From Allolobophora icterica (Eukaryota > Annelida > Clitellata > Crassiclitellata > Lumbricidae), in NCBI GenBank assembly GCA_963556255.1, contig OY744607.1, positions 45,278,284 through 45,342,283 of the forward strand: a stretch of DNA of 64,000 nt. Direction: 5' to 3'. Below the pieces are notes generated by a model that was given only the letters and a program-made list of their open reading frames with translations, was not told the DNA's origin and did no database searches. Positions 36,501-45,771 of this stretch are shown in pieces; within the stretch, counting starts at the first letter, position 1, and each line of letters begins with the position of its first letter. The translations under genes and the position numbers were made by a program.

Positions 36501-39422
36501 CACTCGTCTATGCGCTCAGGTGAGGAGGTTGATACGGCATGGGTACCTACCGACCAGCCTCGAATCTTTCGATATCCTCTGTGCAAGAGCTGACAACGCT
36601 CTTTTCTCAGCGGTGCTCCAAAATCCTGGTCACGTTCTTCATCACCTGCTCACCCCTCCCAAAATCAGAACCTATGACACGCGTCCCCATTCGCATAACA
36701 GGGATATTCCTAAGGCTGACGCAGTAGCGCGAAAAAATTTCCTAACAAGGATGTTATACCAGTGAAATCTGACTTAGTTGGTAGGCAATTTCCTATACCT
36801 AGCCCAGTCCTTTTTTAGTTTCCTTTTTTTGTGAATCATGCCTCCAACTGAATAACATGTTTGTAAACCATAGTGCGTATGCAGATGGTTCATTAAAGAA
36901 TATACTTACTTACTTACTTACTTAAGCCACTGTCCCTGAAGAAATATTGAACGTTATCGAAATATAACTACTTCTAGTCTTGATCATGTTCCCAAAATGG
37001 ATCATTAGATCTTGATCATGTTCACAAAATGGATCATGAGATCTTGATCATGTTCTCAAAAAACAGATCATGAGATCTTGATCATTTTCAAAAATGGATC
37101 ATGAGATCTTGATTATGTTCTCAAAAAACAGATCATGAGATCTTGATCATTTTCAAAAATGGATCATGAGATCTTGATTGTGTTCCCAAAATGGACCTTT
37201 TGTTCTTGATATATGTTCCTAAAATTGATCATTAGATGCTGGTACCCTGAGGGTGTGTACTTGTGTGGCATAACCCAGTCATTCTGCCAAAGCATCTATT
37301 AGTTCTTTTTGACTGGTTTTGGAAATTTCCGATTCGTCCACCTCTGCAAATTGCAGCCTGTATGCGAGTATTAGTTGTATCAAAGGAAAAGCTTGAATTG
37401 ACATAATTTAAATAATTGATTTGCTGGCGCTATTGTTTGCATTTTCCCATCAACCACTGTTCCTGCCTAGTCTGCATGCTTCTCGCTCCTATATCCACCA
37501 GGGCATTTTAGCGATTAGGGAAATTATTTCAATAGAACTCTGAATAATAGCAGTGTCTACATTTTCATGCTAGATGGACGACAACTTGTCGACGTTAATA
37601 TATATTTTGTATAGAAGAACAAGAGCGAGATCAATAGTTGTGAATGATGCACCATTTCCGTTCATTCACTGGGGTTTTGTTTCATATTCTCCAGAGGGCG
37701 CTTTGTTAGGAATCGACGGCGAATTGTTCTCGTGAAATAATGTCGATTGTTTTGTGCATGCAGCATTCACACTGTTGACGATGTTTCAACCAACCGTTCA
37801 AAAAAGCTTCCGTCTCTTTGTCCTTAGGTTTGTCCACCATCCTAGGAAATACAGGACAACGAGAGACCAGGACGTCCGAGGTCAGAGTTCAACGCACGCG
37901 TCAATTGTTGTCCGTGTCGGAGGGAGATTGCAGTTGCGAGCGACGGCGTCGTAGAGATTTTTACACAGATGGCCGACCACTGCACCTATCTTTTTCATTC
38001 TAGTCGGATTCGCACCGTCTAGTAACCAACATTTGGTAGTTTCAGGGACGAGGCGGAGCGCGTTTTGAACGGGTCGCTTCGTAGGGCAAACACGTTTCTG
38101 ATTCTGTTTGTTATGTCGTGACAGCTGCAGCCGGTGAAGGGTATCAAGGATAAGAGCAACAACCCGGGGGCCGGTCGACTGTCGAAATCACCCTCGTTGC
38201 CTTTGACGTCCGAGTTGCGGCAGTCAGACGGGCAGACGTTGCAAACGAGTGGACGGTTCTGCATCGTGGCATCAAATATGGTCGGAGGTAAGTTGTTTGT
38301 TCCCAAGTTTTGCTGGTCTCTGTTTTGGTGAAATACGATTTATGGCTCGGTACGGGGCAAAATTTTGGGGATGCTTTTGCCTTGTTTGTCTCTTTGTTCG
38401 TGAAGGAAGCAAAGCTCTCTTGTCGAAACTAAGTGTTCAGATTGTTATTGTAATTGGACTTTTATATACGCCAAGTGCTCAAAGAGCAGAAGAAATCAGA
38501 GGCGCTCTCTGTGTTAGCTTATATGATGTTAATGTCATTTAGACGTATACTGTAAGTTCTGTAACATAAGTTAGCAAAACGATGCACGGTAAACTAGAAG
38601 AGTTTTGTAGTGGTATTATCATAAGGCATCGGTTATGTAGTGAAATTTGGAAGAGGCTACATTAAGACCCTGAGCTGGCGATGGACAAATGCCCAAGTCC
38701 TGGTTGTATAACGGGGGTTGGCACGACGTGAGAGGTAAGCTATTGCACTCTGTCAAGGCAGATGATGTGGGACTTAGGCTGATTTCGTGAGAGGGAGCAG
38801 TTTGTAGGAAGAGGAGGAGCACTGCTTTCATCACTGGTTCCGACTGTCAACATTTCACTTATTGTGGAACTCTTTCCCTGTATCTTTTCATTCGGTTCGG
38901 TCATTTATTATATAAAAAACACTTTTAAAATTGCTTATCCACCATAGGCTGTCTCTCTGTCTTACGGACTGATCGCCTGGATGTTGACCTGATCACGGCT
39001 TGGCTTTGGTGCACCATTGGTTCTCAGAGATGCTAAAGCAGAGCTCTCTCTGACAGAGCTGAAAAGCTGCATTTCAGATAGATTGAAAGTATTTGCCATG
39101 TCAGTAACAATGGTGACAGAGGTAATGATGAAGGTATATGTGTCTGGGGATTTACATAGCACCTTCTGATAAAAGTGTGAGCATTGTACCGGTCAGTTGA
39201 AGGACAACATTGGCAGAGTGATGTAGCGATGAACTTTGATCTTATTTGACAATGTGCTTCTGTTCCAGTGGAACGGTTGAGCCATTATGTGAAATGAAAT
39301 TCAGCTGACTGCCGATGCTTTCAAATCTAGAGGGTTGGAAGCTTTAACGAGTTATCACTCTATTAATAGACTACCAATATTTGCATTTGTCCGAATTGCA
39401 TTGATGATGATGATGATGTTGT

Positions 39423-39478
<56 letters not shown>

Positions 39479-42203
39479 GTGTGATACTTTCAAGTTCTTA
39501 TAACCAAAGTGCGACCGTACGTTACATACCGGAATAACGTACGCGTACCGTACGTACGTTATCGAAAAATATTGCGTATGCGTATGTTCAAACTGCCACA
39601 AGTTTATCTGATCATTCACAAGGAACCTCAATATAACTATAGTCTTATAACGTACAGTATTAGTCTTCCCGTACACAGGCCTAATTATTTACAAACAGTA
39701 CTGAAATTTAGTAGGCCCTATTACCAATAAAATGAACACAGGCACTGACCAAGTGACCATCCTATAAAGTGTGCCATAAAATCTTAATTATCTTCATATT
39801 ATACATTAGACAGAATATTAACAATTTTGAATTTAAAAGTTTAAAAGTAGAGTACTTGTGATGTAATGGTTTAAATTGTTTATGACTGTCAATCACCAAC
39901 TATTATTGACTTGTCATGTGCATAATGTTATGTATTTTCCTTTTCGTCATGAACTGATGACAACGTAAGGTAACGTATGGCAAAATAACGTACGCGTACG
40001 GTACGTACGTTATAGAACAAATAACGTACGTTCCGTACATACGGTCGCACCTTGGTTATAACAAAATAGATTCTAAAGATGATAAGGATGATGGTGGTCA
40101 TGGTGATAAAACATTTATGGTAATAAATGTGGTGTTTGTGGGTGTTACAACAAGGGTGCTCGGTTTTCTTTTCAGTCAGACCCTACTAAATAATAATGAT
40201 CGTAATAATAATTATTCTGTGTTATAAAATTATAAACCATCTACGAAGGCTGACCATTCCAGAACAGCACTCCCCTAGTTTCTCCTCAGGGCTAAATAAA
40301 TAATAGTTTCTCCTCAGGGCTAAAAAATAATAACAATGTTCGTAACCAGACCTTCTTGCCCACACCCTCTTCAGATGGCATTCAGAACAATACTTATGCA
40401 GACAATGCATATACAAGACAATGCATATGCAAGACAAGGCATATGATATGCATTATGTGCTCAGGCTGCATTTAAACCCATCATATGATCCTAAACAGTA
40501 CGAGTATATACATTTCTCATAGAGATATAACAATGAGAATTATAGTGGAGCGATCGTATGTTATGGTCTTTTGTGTACACTGAATTTTTTATCGTCGTTG
40601 GAGATGAAGTTGAGTGCACTGAGGATCGACTCGACATCAATTGATCAATGATGGTTTGTTGATGCGCTCGAGTTCGATCAACTGGTGTAAGGCAACATTG
40701 GCAGAATGATGCAGCGATGAGCTTTGATCTTATTTGATGATGAGCTCCCATTCCAACATTGGTATGGTTGAGCCGTTATGTGATACTGAACTCAACTGAC
40801 TGCTTCTTATGACCGCTGTATTTCTTTAAAAATATCACTAATTCCTTTGTGAATAACCTGTTGGTGATTGTCGTGGTGGTGGTGGTAGCGGTTGACGTGG
40901 TGGTGTGGTCTAAGTGGTTAGAGCGCTTTGCCTGTAACGCAGAGAGTATGGGTTCAAGCCTCGCCCCAGAGGCAGTTACTGTGTAGGGACATTGAGCAAG
41001 TATAGTATCATCATATTGGTGCTGATAGCATTAAAGATGATTATAGGCTGGTGGTAACAGTGTTGCTGACAATTGCGATAACAGTCATTGGTGCCGATAA
41101 CAGTCATTGGTGCCAATAACAGTCATTGGTGCCAATAACAGCCATTGGTGCCAATAACAGTCATTGGTGCCAATAGCAGCCATTGGTGCTAATAACTGCC
41201 CTTGGTGCCAATAGAAGCCATTGGTGCCAATAACAGCCATTGGTGCCAATAACAGTCATTGTGCTGAATGCTGATGACCATTGGTGTCGATAACAGCCTT
41301 TGGTGCTGATAACAGTCATTGGTGCTGAATGCTGATAACGGCCATTGGTGCCGATAACAGCCATTGGTGCCGATAACAGCCATTTGTGCCAATTACTGTG
41401 ATAATATGCATTGATGGTTATTGTTGTAGATAAGAGCTTCATGTGTATTGCTGTTCTGAACGACATCCTGGCCAGCATATCGATCAAACTCCGTCCACAG
41501 AAATCGGCCGAACCGGATGGCAAGCTGCTCGAGACTTCGTCGAGTCCAACGCGTGAGAAGAAGTGTCCGAGCCCGTTCGAGAGCCAGTGCTCGCTGACTC
41601 CGCTTGCTGCGATGAGCTCTGCAAGGTGTGGGCTCGGTGCAGCCGTGCTCGGTGGCCGCCTGATTGCTCTGGGTAAGTGCCATTTCCTCACTGTGTGGAT
41701 TTATATTCTGTGTGTATGTGTGTGTGTGTGAGTGTTTGGGTCTGTGTGTGCGTGTGTGAGTGTTTGGGTGTGTGGAATCTGTGCATGGACAGATGGATGG
41801 GTGGAGTGGATGCGTTGACATGTATGTGTATGAATGGATGGATGTACAGATGTATGTGTAAACATATGAGTGGTTGGATATGTGGATGTGTGTATGTACA
41901 TATCAGTATGCATGTACATGTGTACTTTATGTATGTGTTGTGTGTATATGTGTATGTATGTATGTAAACACTGAACAGTGCCTTCTATGATAATGTGTAT
42001 ATACTTATGCATGTACACTTTATCTTAGATGTGTGTGTGTGTAAGTATACATGTCTGGACACTGCTAAGATGCTGCACTCTGTTGTCATTGTGCTTCCAA
42101 TGATCATTTTCCGATAAGGACTCATTAAGGGCACACAATACATTGCTTGGAGAATGTCAACATAATTACATTAGTTGCAGTATATGTACGTATATATAAA
42201 TGC

Positions 42204-42234
<31 letters not shown>

Positions 42235-45200
42235 TGATGAACTAGATGTGGATGTTATAGAAGCCATAATGCTTTGGCATATATTCTAGGAAGACACAGT
42301 CTGCATGCTCAAGAGGTAACAGATGCTGGCTGTCCCACTATAAACACACGTTAAACATACATCACGGTGGTTCGTACGTAAACGTACAGTTCATCATATT
42401 GTGTAGTTTATGAATTCTGTGGTAGGTAATCCTGTTAAGCTAAGGGTTGGGTGTTAATCGGGGCACGGTAGCCAATTGGTTATGCACTTGCCTTGTTAGG
42501 GTTTGAGCCTCCTCTCGAGGCGGTTGCTGTGTAGGAACCTTGAGTAAGTCCTTCACTCACAATTGCTCAGCGTCATCGATTGACACTTTTTTATTAGATA
42601 GTGGCGCTTAATGAATGCATAATAATAATAATGTCTTAAAATCAAACGCAATACAGGAGGTTACGACCGCATCGATTGCCTGAATTCCGTGGAAGCCTTT
42701 GATCTGAAGTTGAACGTCTGGTCACCAATGAAGCCGATGCTGACCGCCAGAGGGCGTTTCTCCACGGCGCAGATGGACAACCGGTTGTACGCGTGCGGCG
42801 GTTGCAACGGCCATGCGGAACTGTCGTCCGTCGAGTGCTACGACGCACTGACCGACCAGTGGACCTACATGCCGGAACTGACCATCAAAAGATCATGGGC
42901 TGGTGAGAGAGGGAGTCAACAACGATTAATTGTCTGTTCGTTAATCGCTAGTCATTGGCGAGTGCAGACATCTATCTTTGCTGTAATGCAATTGTCTGTA
43001 ACATAATGTAGATTAATGTGCATTCGCTGTTGCATTATATAAGTTATGTATTGTAATGCTTTGTAACAATGAAATCAACATTATGTTCTGTGATGTGAAT
43101 ATGCTGTTACATTTCATCAGGAAGGCAGTGTAAAGTAACGTGGTGCAGCATAGCGTAATGTGCTGTAGTGCAAATGTACTATATGACAAATGTATTTTAG
43201 CATAATGTAATGTATTACTTAATGTGCTGAAACAGTTTACTGTAACCTAATGTATTATAATGTGAATTTACCCGCTGCAAAATGGGCAATTTAAGTAATG
43301 TAACATAATGTGCTGTAATGCACTGTAACATTATGTACTGTAACATACTGCGCTGTAACATAATGTACTATTATAGTGTATTATAATTTACTGTAATGGT
43401 TTGATTGTTTTTCTTGCAATTGTTGCAGGAGTTACCGTGTGTGACGAGAAGTTGTATGTCGTTGGGGGATGGAGCGGATGTAACGGCCACGCGGCTTGTG
43501 AAATGTACGATCCGGAAGTCGGGCGATGGCAGGCCATTGCCGAACTCAATCTAGGTTGGTGGCAGCCAACTGAAATATCTAATCTACGGACTTCTATAGC
43601 ACCATTATCATATTGCCAAGCAACAATCTAACACACTCGCCCCTAGACTATCACGCATCATAACTTGTTATCGTAATCAAATGTAAGTGTAAATGAACAT
43701 TACCACTATCTGCATCTTCTTCTCGCTCATTGCGCTCTGTAAATCGGCTTGATCTTTTTGTTCCCAGGGCTCAAACTGCCTTGGCCCAGCACCGGGCATT
43801 TGCTGTAGTGGGTCCCACGATGTGGAATGATCTTCCCCTCTGCTCAGGGCCAAACTAATGACTGGCTTTTCCTCATCGGTCTCGCGTTCCCTAAAGGCAT
43901 TTCTGTTTCCCCCGGGCTTCTGTGCTGAGAGCGCCTCTGAATAGTTATTCTGCGAGAGGCGCTTTATAAATATCTAGATACAATACAATACAACATTTAT
44001 AAAAGGCTGAAGGCCACTCAACGATTCAGAGGCGCTCCCATTGGCGTCCAGAGGGGGCAAGGGGCATTTGCCCCCTGGATTTTGACAATTGTCTCGTTTT
44101 CTGTGTTCATGAATAAAAGAAGTGTGCCCCCTAGAAAAATTCCTGAGGACGCCCACAAGTGCTTCCATCCCAAGTCATTGCTATCACTAACAAATGAAAT
44201 GGTCTTTGAGCCTTTCTGGAACAGGGGAAGAGTAAGGCTGAGAAACTGAAACTGAAGTTGTGGTGAAAGGGTGTTGTGTTAATGTATGAAATTCTACTTT
44301 GCTGGTCTGTTTACTTGTAGGACGATCGCAGACGGGTGTTTGTACAGTGGATGATGAAATTGTGGCTGTTGGAGGTTGTGACGCGTGGAACAGCACTAAC
44401 ACCGTGGAGATCTACGATAGGGTGAATAACAAGTGGTCCTACCTGCCTCCGATGTCGATCGCTAGGAGAGGAGTCGGTGTCGCATGTTTCAAAGGTAAGA
44501 TCACTGCTCAGAATGTGCTCAGTGTTAACGCGAATTCTCGTTTTACACATTTTGTGGAATGAATTGTATGAATTTAATTCATAAAATGACCTCTTGCACT
44601 AGCGTATTAGTATAGGATGGCAGCGTGAAAGTACCGTTGTGTTTAGACTGTGTTATGTGAAGTTGATGACAATGAGGTGATGTGATTTTGCATCTGTCAT
44701 TGATGGCTCTACTTACGTACTCTGCTCTTGGCCTGTTTGAAATTATAGGCTACTTTACATTCAGCTATAATGAGTACACTACTGTACACTGTCAGTGAGA
44801 AGATCAGGCAGCAAGGGAGAGGCCTGGCCACCCACCAAAAACTGAAGTCGCTAACATTCTGTACCCATGGCTTCCTCAGAAGAAGTTCCTTAACACTTTA
44901 ACGACGAGAGTGTAATAAGAGCGACTGGAAAACAAATACAGCTCGTTGTTAATGTGTTAAGGGACTGCTCGTCTTCTTACATTTGAGCGTACTAACAGAA
45001 TGGTGTCGTGAACTGTAGGTTGTTGTGCCTTTCAAATTGGAAGCTTCTGACCTTGTCTGCCCCCACCCAGTGTATAAAACCCAAGCATCAATGGTATGTT
45101 TCTTGTTTTTCAATTAAATTTGTTCATCGTTTTGTTCTTCTCAATCAGGTAAGCTATACGTCGTTGGCGGTAGCGACGGCCAATCTTCGTTGGTTTCTGT

Positions 45201-45771
45201 TGAGATCTACGATCCTGCCACCGGTTCCTGGAGCTTTGGTCCATGCCTCAACACGCCTCGTGCGAACATGGGCATCGCTGTGATGAACGGACGGATGTTC
45301 GTGGTCGGTGGATTCAGCGGAAAGGCTTTCCTGGAGTCCATAGAGTATCTATCGGAGGACGCACACGAGTGGTGCATCTATCAGCCATCTGGTGAAAAGA
45401 TGGGCACCGGGTCCAGCACCGGAGATGGTTGTGAGTACCAGACTTCGGAGAGTGAAGGAAGGAGTTCAGACGGCGAGGATGTCCACAACGGAAAAACCAT
45501 TGAGGAGAACGGGCATGCATACGGAGGCAGCGTTGTAGAGTTCAGCAATGTTTTGGGTGAAGGTGATAACGACGCCATCGACTGCGATATATTGGCCAAT
45601 GGAGAAAACGGCTACTGTGAAGAGATTTCCAATCTGGAGGCGATCCAAGATTGTGATCATATTACGAAGCCAGAAATGAGCAACCACGATGAAAGTCATT
45701 ACGACAACGGCATCGAATCAGACTGTCGTAGATCGAGTGAAACGGACTTGGAAGGCAACGGTTTTATTTAG
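30146..45771 (+). CDS. IVNS1ABP: BTB-BACK-Kelch protein, IVNS1ABP ortholog, 11 coding exons
   Basis: The exons at 30146-30504, 31602-31726, 33009-33149, 34104-34216, 34927-35049, 38131-38287, 41430-41672, 42657-42902, 43429-43554, 44321-44494 and 45149-45771 sum to 2430 nt. Every junction keeps frame, giving 809 residues. Domains: BTB (about 40-125), BACK (about 160-290), a linker, six Kelch repeats (about 390-675), then an acidic tail of some 130 residues. The segment around FCIVASNMVGDKSFMCIAVL leading into the Kelch propeller is a specific match to IVNS1ABP (NS1-binding protein). That protein binds F-actin and is linked to splicing-related nuclear bodies and to Cullin-3 adaptors in vertebrates. 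Human IVNS1ABP is about 642 residues; the difference is the tail and longer N-terminus. Confidence 0.92.
30560..30965 (+). repeat. Possible LINE remnant with cgctatataaat tail
   Basis: Ends aaagtgcgctatataaattt like other LINE tails here. Upstream it reads fragments like ERLFFAVS that resemble a decayed LINE C-terminus. Intron 1 of the Kelch gene. Confidence 0.4.
31344..31460. mobile_element. Short palindromic MITE
   Basis: Inverted ends aatacgtaacgc and gttacgttatt with a G-rich ggtgggtaggtggtgggt inner part on one side. Intron 1 of the Kelch gene. Confidence 0.45.
31602..31726 (+). CDS. IVNS1ABP: Kelch gene exon 2
   Basis: Acceptor tctgtttcag, donor GTGAGT. Reads LECDADLVKSVYKTASLLKI ending NLTPQTCL, the end of BTB and first BACK helix. 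The codon split AG/A with exon 1 restores the Arg of AYTAR. Confidence 0.9.
31900..32235. repeat. SINE family 1 (+) followed by SINE family 2 (-)
   Basis: 31900-32040 reads gactgttactgtgtaaggac, cactcacaattgcttaacgc. 32060-32235 carries the complement of family 2 (gaggggcagccatgg, acagccgagttgggtaggg). Both in Kelch intron 2. Confidence 0.7.
32255..32550. mobile_element. Possible TIR fragment pair cccgtccaaa
   Basis: tacccgtccaaaggacggg at 32261 and the inverse tttggacgggca at 32531 bound a 290-bp segment, with gaaaattattttggac repeats near the left end. Weak evidence. Confidence 0.3.
33009..33149 (+). CDS. IVNS1ABP: Kelch gene exon 3 (BACK)
   Basis: Acceptor cgtctttag, donor GTAAGC. Reads IRAFASAYSDLDLTTKTDRY, then IEQNLQTLLERSPEFMRLPS, then IQVDII. 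Typical BACK helices; phase 1 at both ends. Confidence 0.92.
33400..33611 (+). repeat. Third tRNA-derived SINE type
   Basis: A-box-like gagtagtggtaacactcatg, B-box-like gcggatcgactcccg, then ccctctagggcggcg, and 3' end aataataaagaatataatta. Seen once in the window; Kelch intron 3. Confidence 0.55.
33745..33935 (+). repeat. tRNA-derived SINE, family 1
   Basis: cattggctgattggtcgagc, gtacgggttcgatccttctc, tgtgtaaggcccttgagcaa, and 3' end taatggcgcttaattac. Confidence 0.75.
34104..34216 (+). CDS. IVNS1ABP: Kelch gene exon 4 (BACK)
   Basis: Acceptor tgctttctag, donor GTTAGT. Reads IESSGMNSSGKRQLCQLVVD and WIELALDDRPLERLTES. Phase 1 in, phase 0 out. Confidence 0.88.
34480..34745 (+). repeat. tRNA-derived SINE, family 2
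   Basis: gtcgagaggtcggggatcaa, ccaccagggcagaaattg, cagtgtcggtgggaagatga, cttcatacccacggctgcc, ending gggacttctccttctat. Intron 4. Confidence 0.78.
34927..35049 (+). CDS. IVNS1ABP: Kelch gene exon 5
   Basis: Acceptor tttattcag, donor GTTTGT. Reads QQVLHLASDNCLRDCLNDLD, then DSGLDNSDIVRDYKKLGKRK. End of BACK and start of the acidic/basic linker; phase 0 at both ends. Confidence 0.85.
35225..35320 (+). repeat. LINE-type 3' tail
   Basis: gcctaaaaggtgctatataa, then att-rich end; fragment of the tail family in Kelch intron 5. Confidence 0.5.
35640..36160. mobile_element. Foldback element with ACAT/ATGT core (3)
   Basis: The left arm holds ggaccattgatcataggac repeated two to three times. The right arm holds gtcctatgatcaatggttct and tgatcaatggtcc inverted. 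The outer ends pair as caaaatttgg. The core 35765-36090 is (ACAT)n/(ATGT)n. The arms are unrelated to foldbacks 1 and 2. Kelch intron 5. Confidence 0.72.
36345..36930 (+). mobile_element. Non-LTR retrotransposon ORF2 C-terminus with (ACTT)n tail
   Basis: Encodes ARMLYASPAGWGFTNAEQRT, then RRLIRHGYLPTSLESFDILC, then LFSAVLQNPGHVLHHLLTPP and RKNFLTRMLY, the C-terminal domain after the reverse transcriptase of a non-LTR element. The reading frame is open for at least 130 codons, so the insertion is fairly young. The tail gttcattaaagaatatactt plus (ACTT)n is shared with 23600-23642. Confidence 0.85.
36980..37235 (+). repeat. 32-34 bp tandem repeat rich in GATC
   Basis: About eight units of cttgatcatgttcccaaaat followed by ggatcatgagat, with insertions of a few bases. 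Confidence 0.85.
37240..38125. other. Kelch intron 5, no further feature
   Basis: A CpG-containing stretch at 37850-38100 with an open frame shows no recognisable family and no convincing splice borders. Confidence 0.35.
38131..38287 (+). CDS. IVNS1ABP: Kelch gene exon 6 (linker)
   Basis: Acceptor gctgcag (an alternative AG six bases upstream would add LQ), donor GTAAGT. Reads PVKGIKDKSNNPGAGRLSKS, a Ser/Pro-rich linker, then GRFCIVASNMVG, which begins the strand leading into the propeller. Phase 0 in, phase 1 out. Confidence 0.82.
38979..39030 (+). repeat. Dispersed repeat D fragment
   Basis: ggatgttgacctgatcacgg and tttggtgcaccattgg match the complement of 375-500 and 24197-24330. Confidence 0.45.
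39196..39315 (+). repeat. Local duplication, copy A
   Basis: aacattggcagagtgatgta, actttgatcttatttga and ggttgagccattatgtga. Copy B is at 40685-40805, on the far side of an inserted element. Confidence 0.75.
39400..39480 (+). repeat. (GAT)n microsatellite
   Basis: About 25 gat units with one gtt interruption. Confidence 0.95.
39498..40061. mobile_element. TIR element with CGTACG-rich ends
   Basis: Left end ttataaccaaagtgcgaccg; the right end inverted reads ttataaccaaggtgcgaccg. Each side continues with palindromic taacgtacgcgtac and ggtacgtacgtta blocks. The interior is AT-rich and non-coding. TTATAA at both borders may include the target site. 564 bp; Kelch intron 6. Confidence 0.8.
40685..40805 (+). 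repeat. Local duplication, copy B
   Basis: aacattggcagaatgatgca, gctttgatcttatttga and ggttgagccgttatgtga, parallel to 39196-39315. Confidence 0.75.
40890..41010 (+). repeat. tRNA-derived SINE, family 1, 3' truncated
   Basis: aagtggttagagcgctttgc (A-box), atgggttcaagcctcgccc (B-box), gttactgtgtagggacattg, then cut off. Confidence 0.7.
41050..41400 (+). repeat. 19-bp tandem repeat next to exon 7
   Basis: About 16 units of ccaataacagtcattggtg with substitutions, ending 30 bp before the exon 7 acceptor. Confidence 0.85.
41430..41672 (+). CDS. IVNS1ABP: Kelch gene exon 7 (propeller start)
   Basis: Acceptor ttgttgtag, donor GTAAGT. Reads DKSFMCIAVLNDILASISIK, a Ser/Pro-rich insert ending FESQCSLTPLAAM, then SSARCGLGAAVLGGRLIALG, the first Kelch strands. 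Phase 1 both ends. Confidence 0.9.
41700..42020 (+). repeat. TG- and ATGT-rich simple sequence
   Basis: Irregular gtgtgtgagtgtttgg and atggatggatg repeats directly after the exon 7 donor. Confidence 0.75.
42462..42632 (+). repeat. tRNA-derived SINE, family 1, abutting exon 8
   Basis: ccaattggttatgcacttgc, agggtttgagcctcctctc, cactcacaattgctcagcgt, and 3' end agtggcgcttaatgaatg plus (TAA)n. It ends 25 bp before exon 8. Confidence 0.82.
42657..42902 (+). CDS. IVNS1ABP: Kelch gene exon 8 (Kelch 1-2)
   Basis: Acceptor aatacag with almost no pyrimidine tract, donor GTGAGA. Reads GYDRIDCLNSVEAFDLKLNV, then ARGRFSTAQMDNRLYACGGC, then SSVECYDALTDQWTYMPEL. GG doublets and spaced Y/W residues are typical of Kelch. 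Confidence 0.92.
42910..43425. other. Kelch intron 8, irregular repeat of taatgtgctgtaa
   Basis: From 43010 to 43400 short variants of gtaacataatgtgctgtaat recur without a fixed period. Confidence 0.6.
43429..43554 (+). CDS. IVNS1ABP: Kelch gene exon 9 (Kelch 3)
   Basis: Acceptor tgttgcag, donor GTTGGT. Reads VTVCDEKLYVVGGWSGCNGH, then EMYDPEVGRWQAIAELNL. Confidence 0.92.
   Translation, partial: ELPCVTRSCMSLGDGADVTATRLVKCTIRKSGDGRPLPNSI
43765..43995 (+). mobile_element. L2-type LINE 3' end, decayed
   Basis: Reads AFAVVGPTMWNDLPLC before a stop, and ends ctgcgagaggcgctttataa. Same class as 24653-25005. Confidence 0.7.
44046..44157. mobile_element. Short TIR element
   Basis: ggcgtccagagggggcaagg at the left; ccccctagaaaaattcctga then ggacgcc at the right, with an inner gggggcaagg/tttgccccct stem. 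Kelch intron 9. Confidence 0.5.
44321..44494 (+). CDS. IVNS1ABP: Kelch gene exon 10 (Kelch 4)
   Basis: Acceptor ttacttgtag, donor GTAAGA. Reads RSQTGVCTVDDEIVAVGGCD, then VEIYDRVNNKWSYLPPMSIA and RRGVGVACFK. Confidence 0.92.
44755..44975 (+). repeat. SINE family 2 fragment carrying a nested MITE
   Basis: ttcagctataatgagtacac, gtcagtgagaagatcaggca, and gtacccatggcttcctcag; interrupted at 44890-44960 by a 71-bp insertion, then resumes gggactgctcgtctt. Confidence 0.7.
44890..44960. mobile_element. 71-bp MITE in TTAA site
   Basis: TTAA at 44890-44893 and 44957-44960. Inverted ends cactttaacgacgag and, complemented, cacattaacaacgag. A relative lies at 51172-51241. TTAA target duplications are typical of piggyBac-type transposition. 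Confidence 0.7.
45149..45771 (+). CDS. IVNS1ABP: Kelch gene exon 11 (Kelch 5-6, acidic tail, stop)
   Basis: Acceptor ttctcaatcag. Reads KLYVVGGSDGQSSLVSVEIY, then ANMGIAVMNGRMFVVGGFSG and EYLSEDAHEWCIYQPS, completing six Kelch repeats. About 130 further residues rich in Asp, Glu, Ser, Asn and Gly follow (for example TSESEGRSSDGEDVHNGKTI), ending GNGFI and TAG at 45769-45771. The tail is encoded without interruption. Confidence 0.92.

Noticed and set aside
37754..38003. Possible extra Kelch gene exon after gtgcatgcag
   Set aside because: The frame does not fit exons 5 or 6, which already join exactly; no family similarity.
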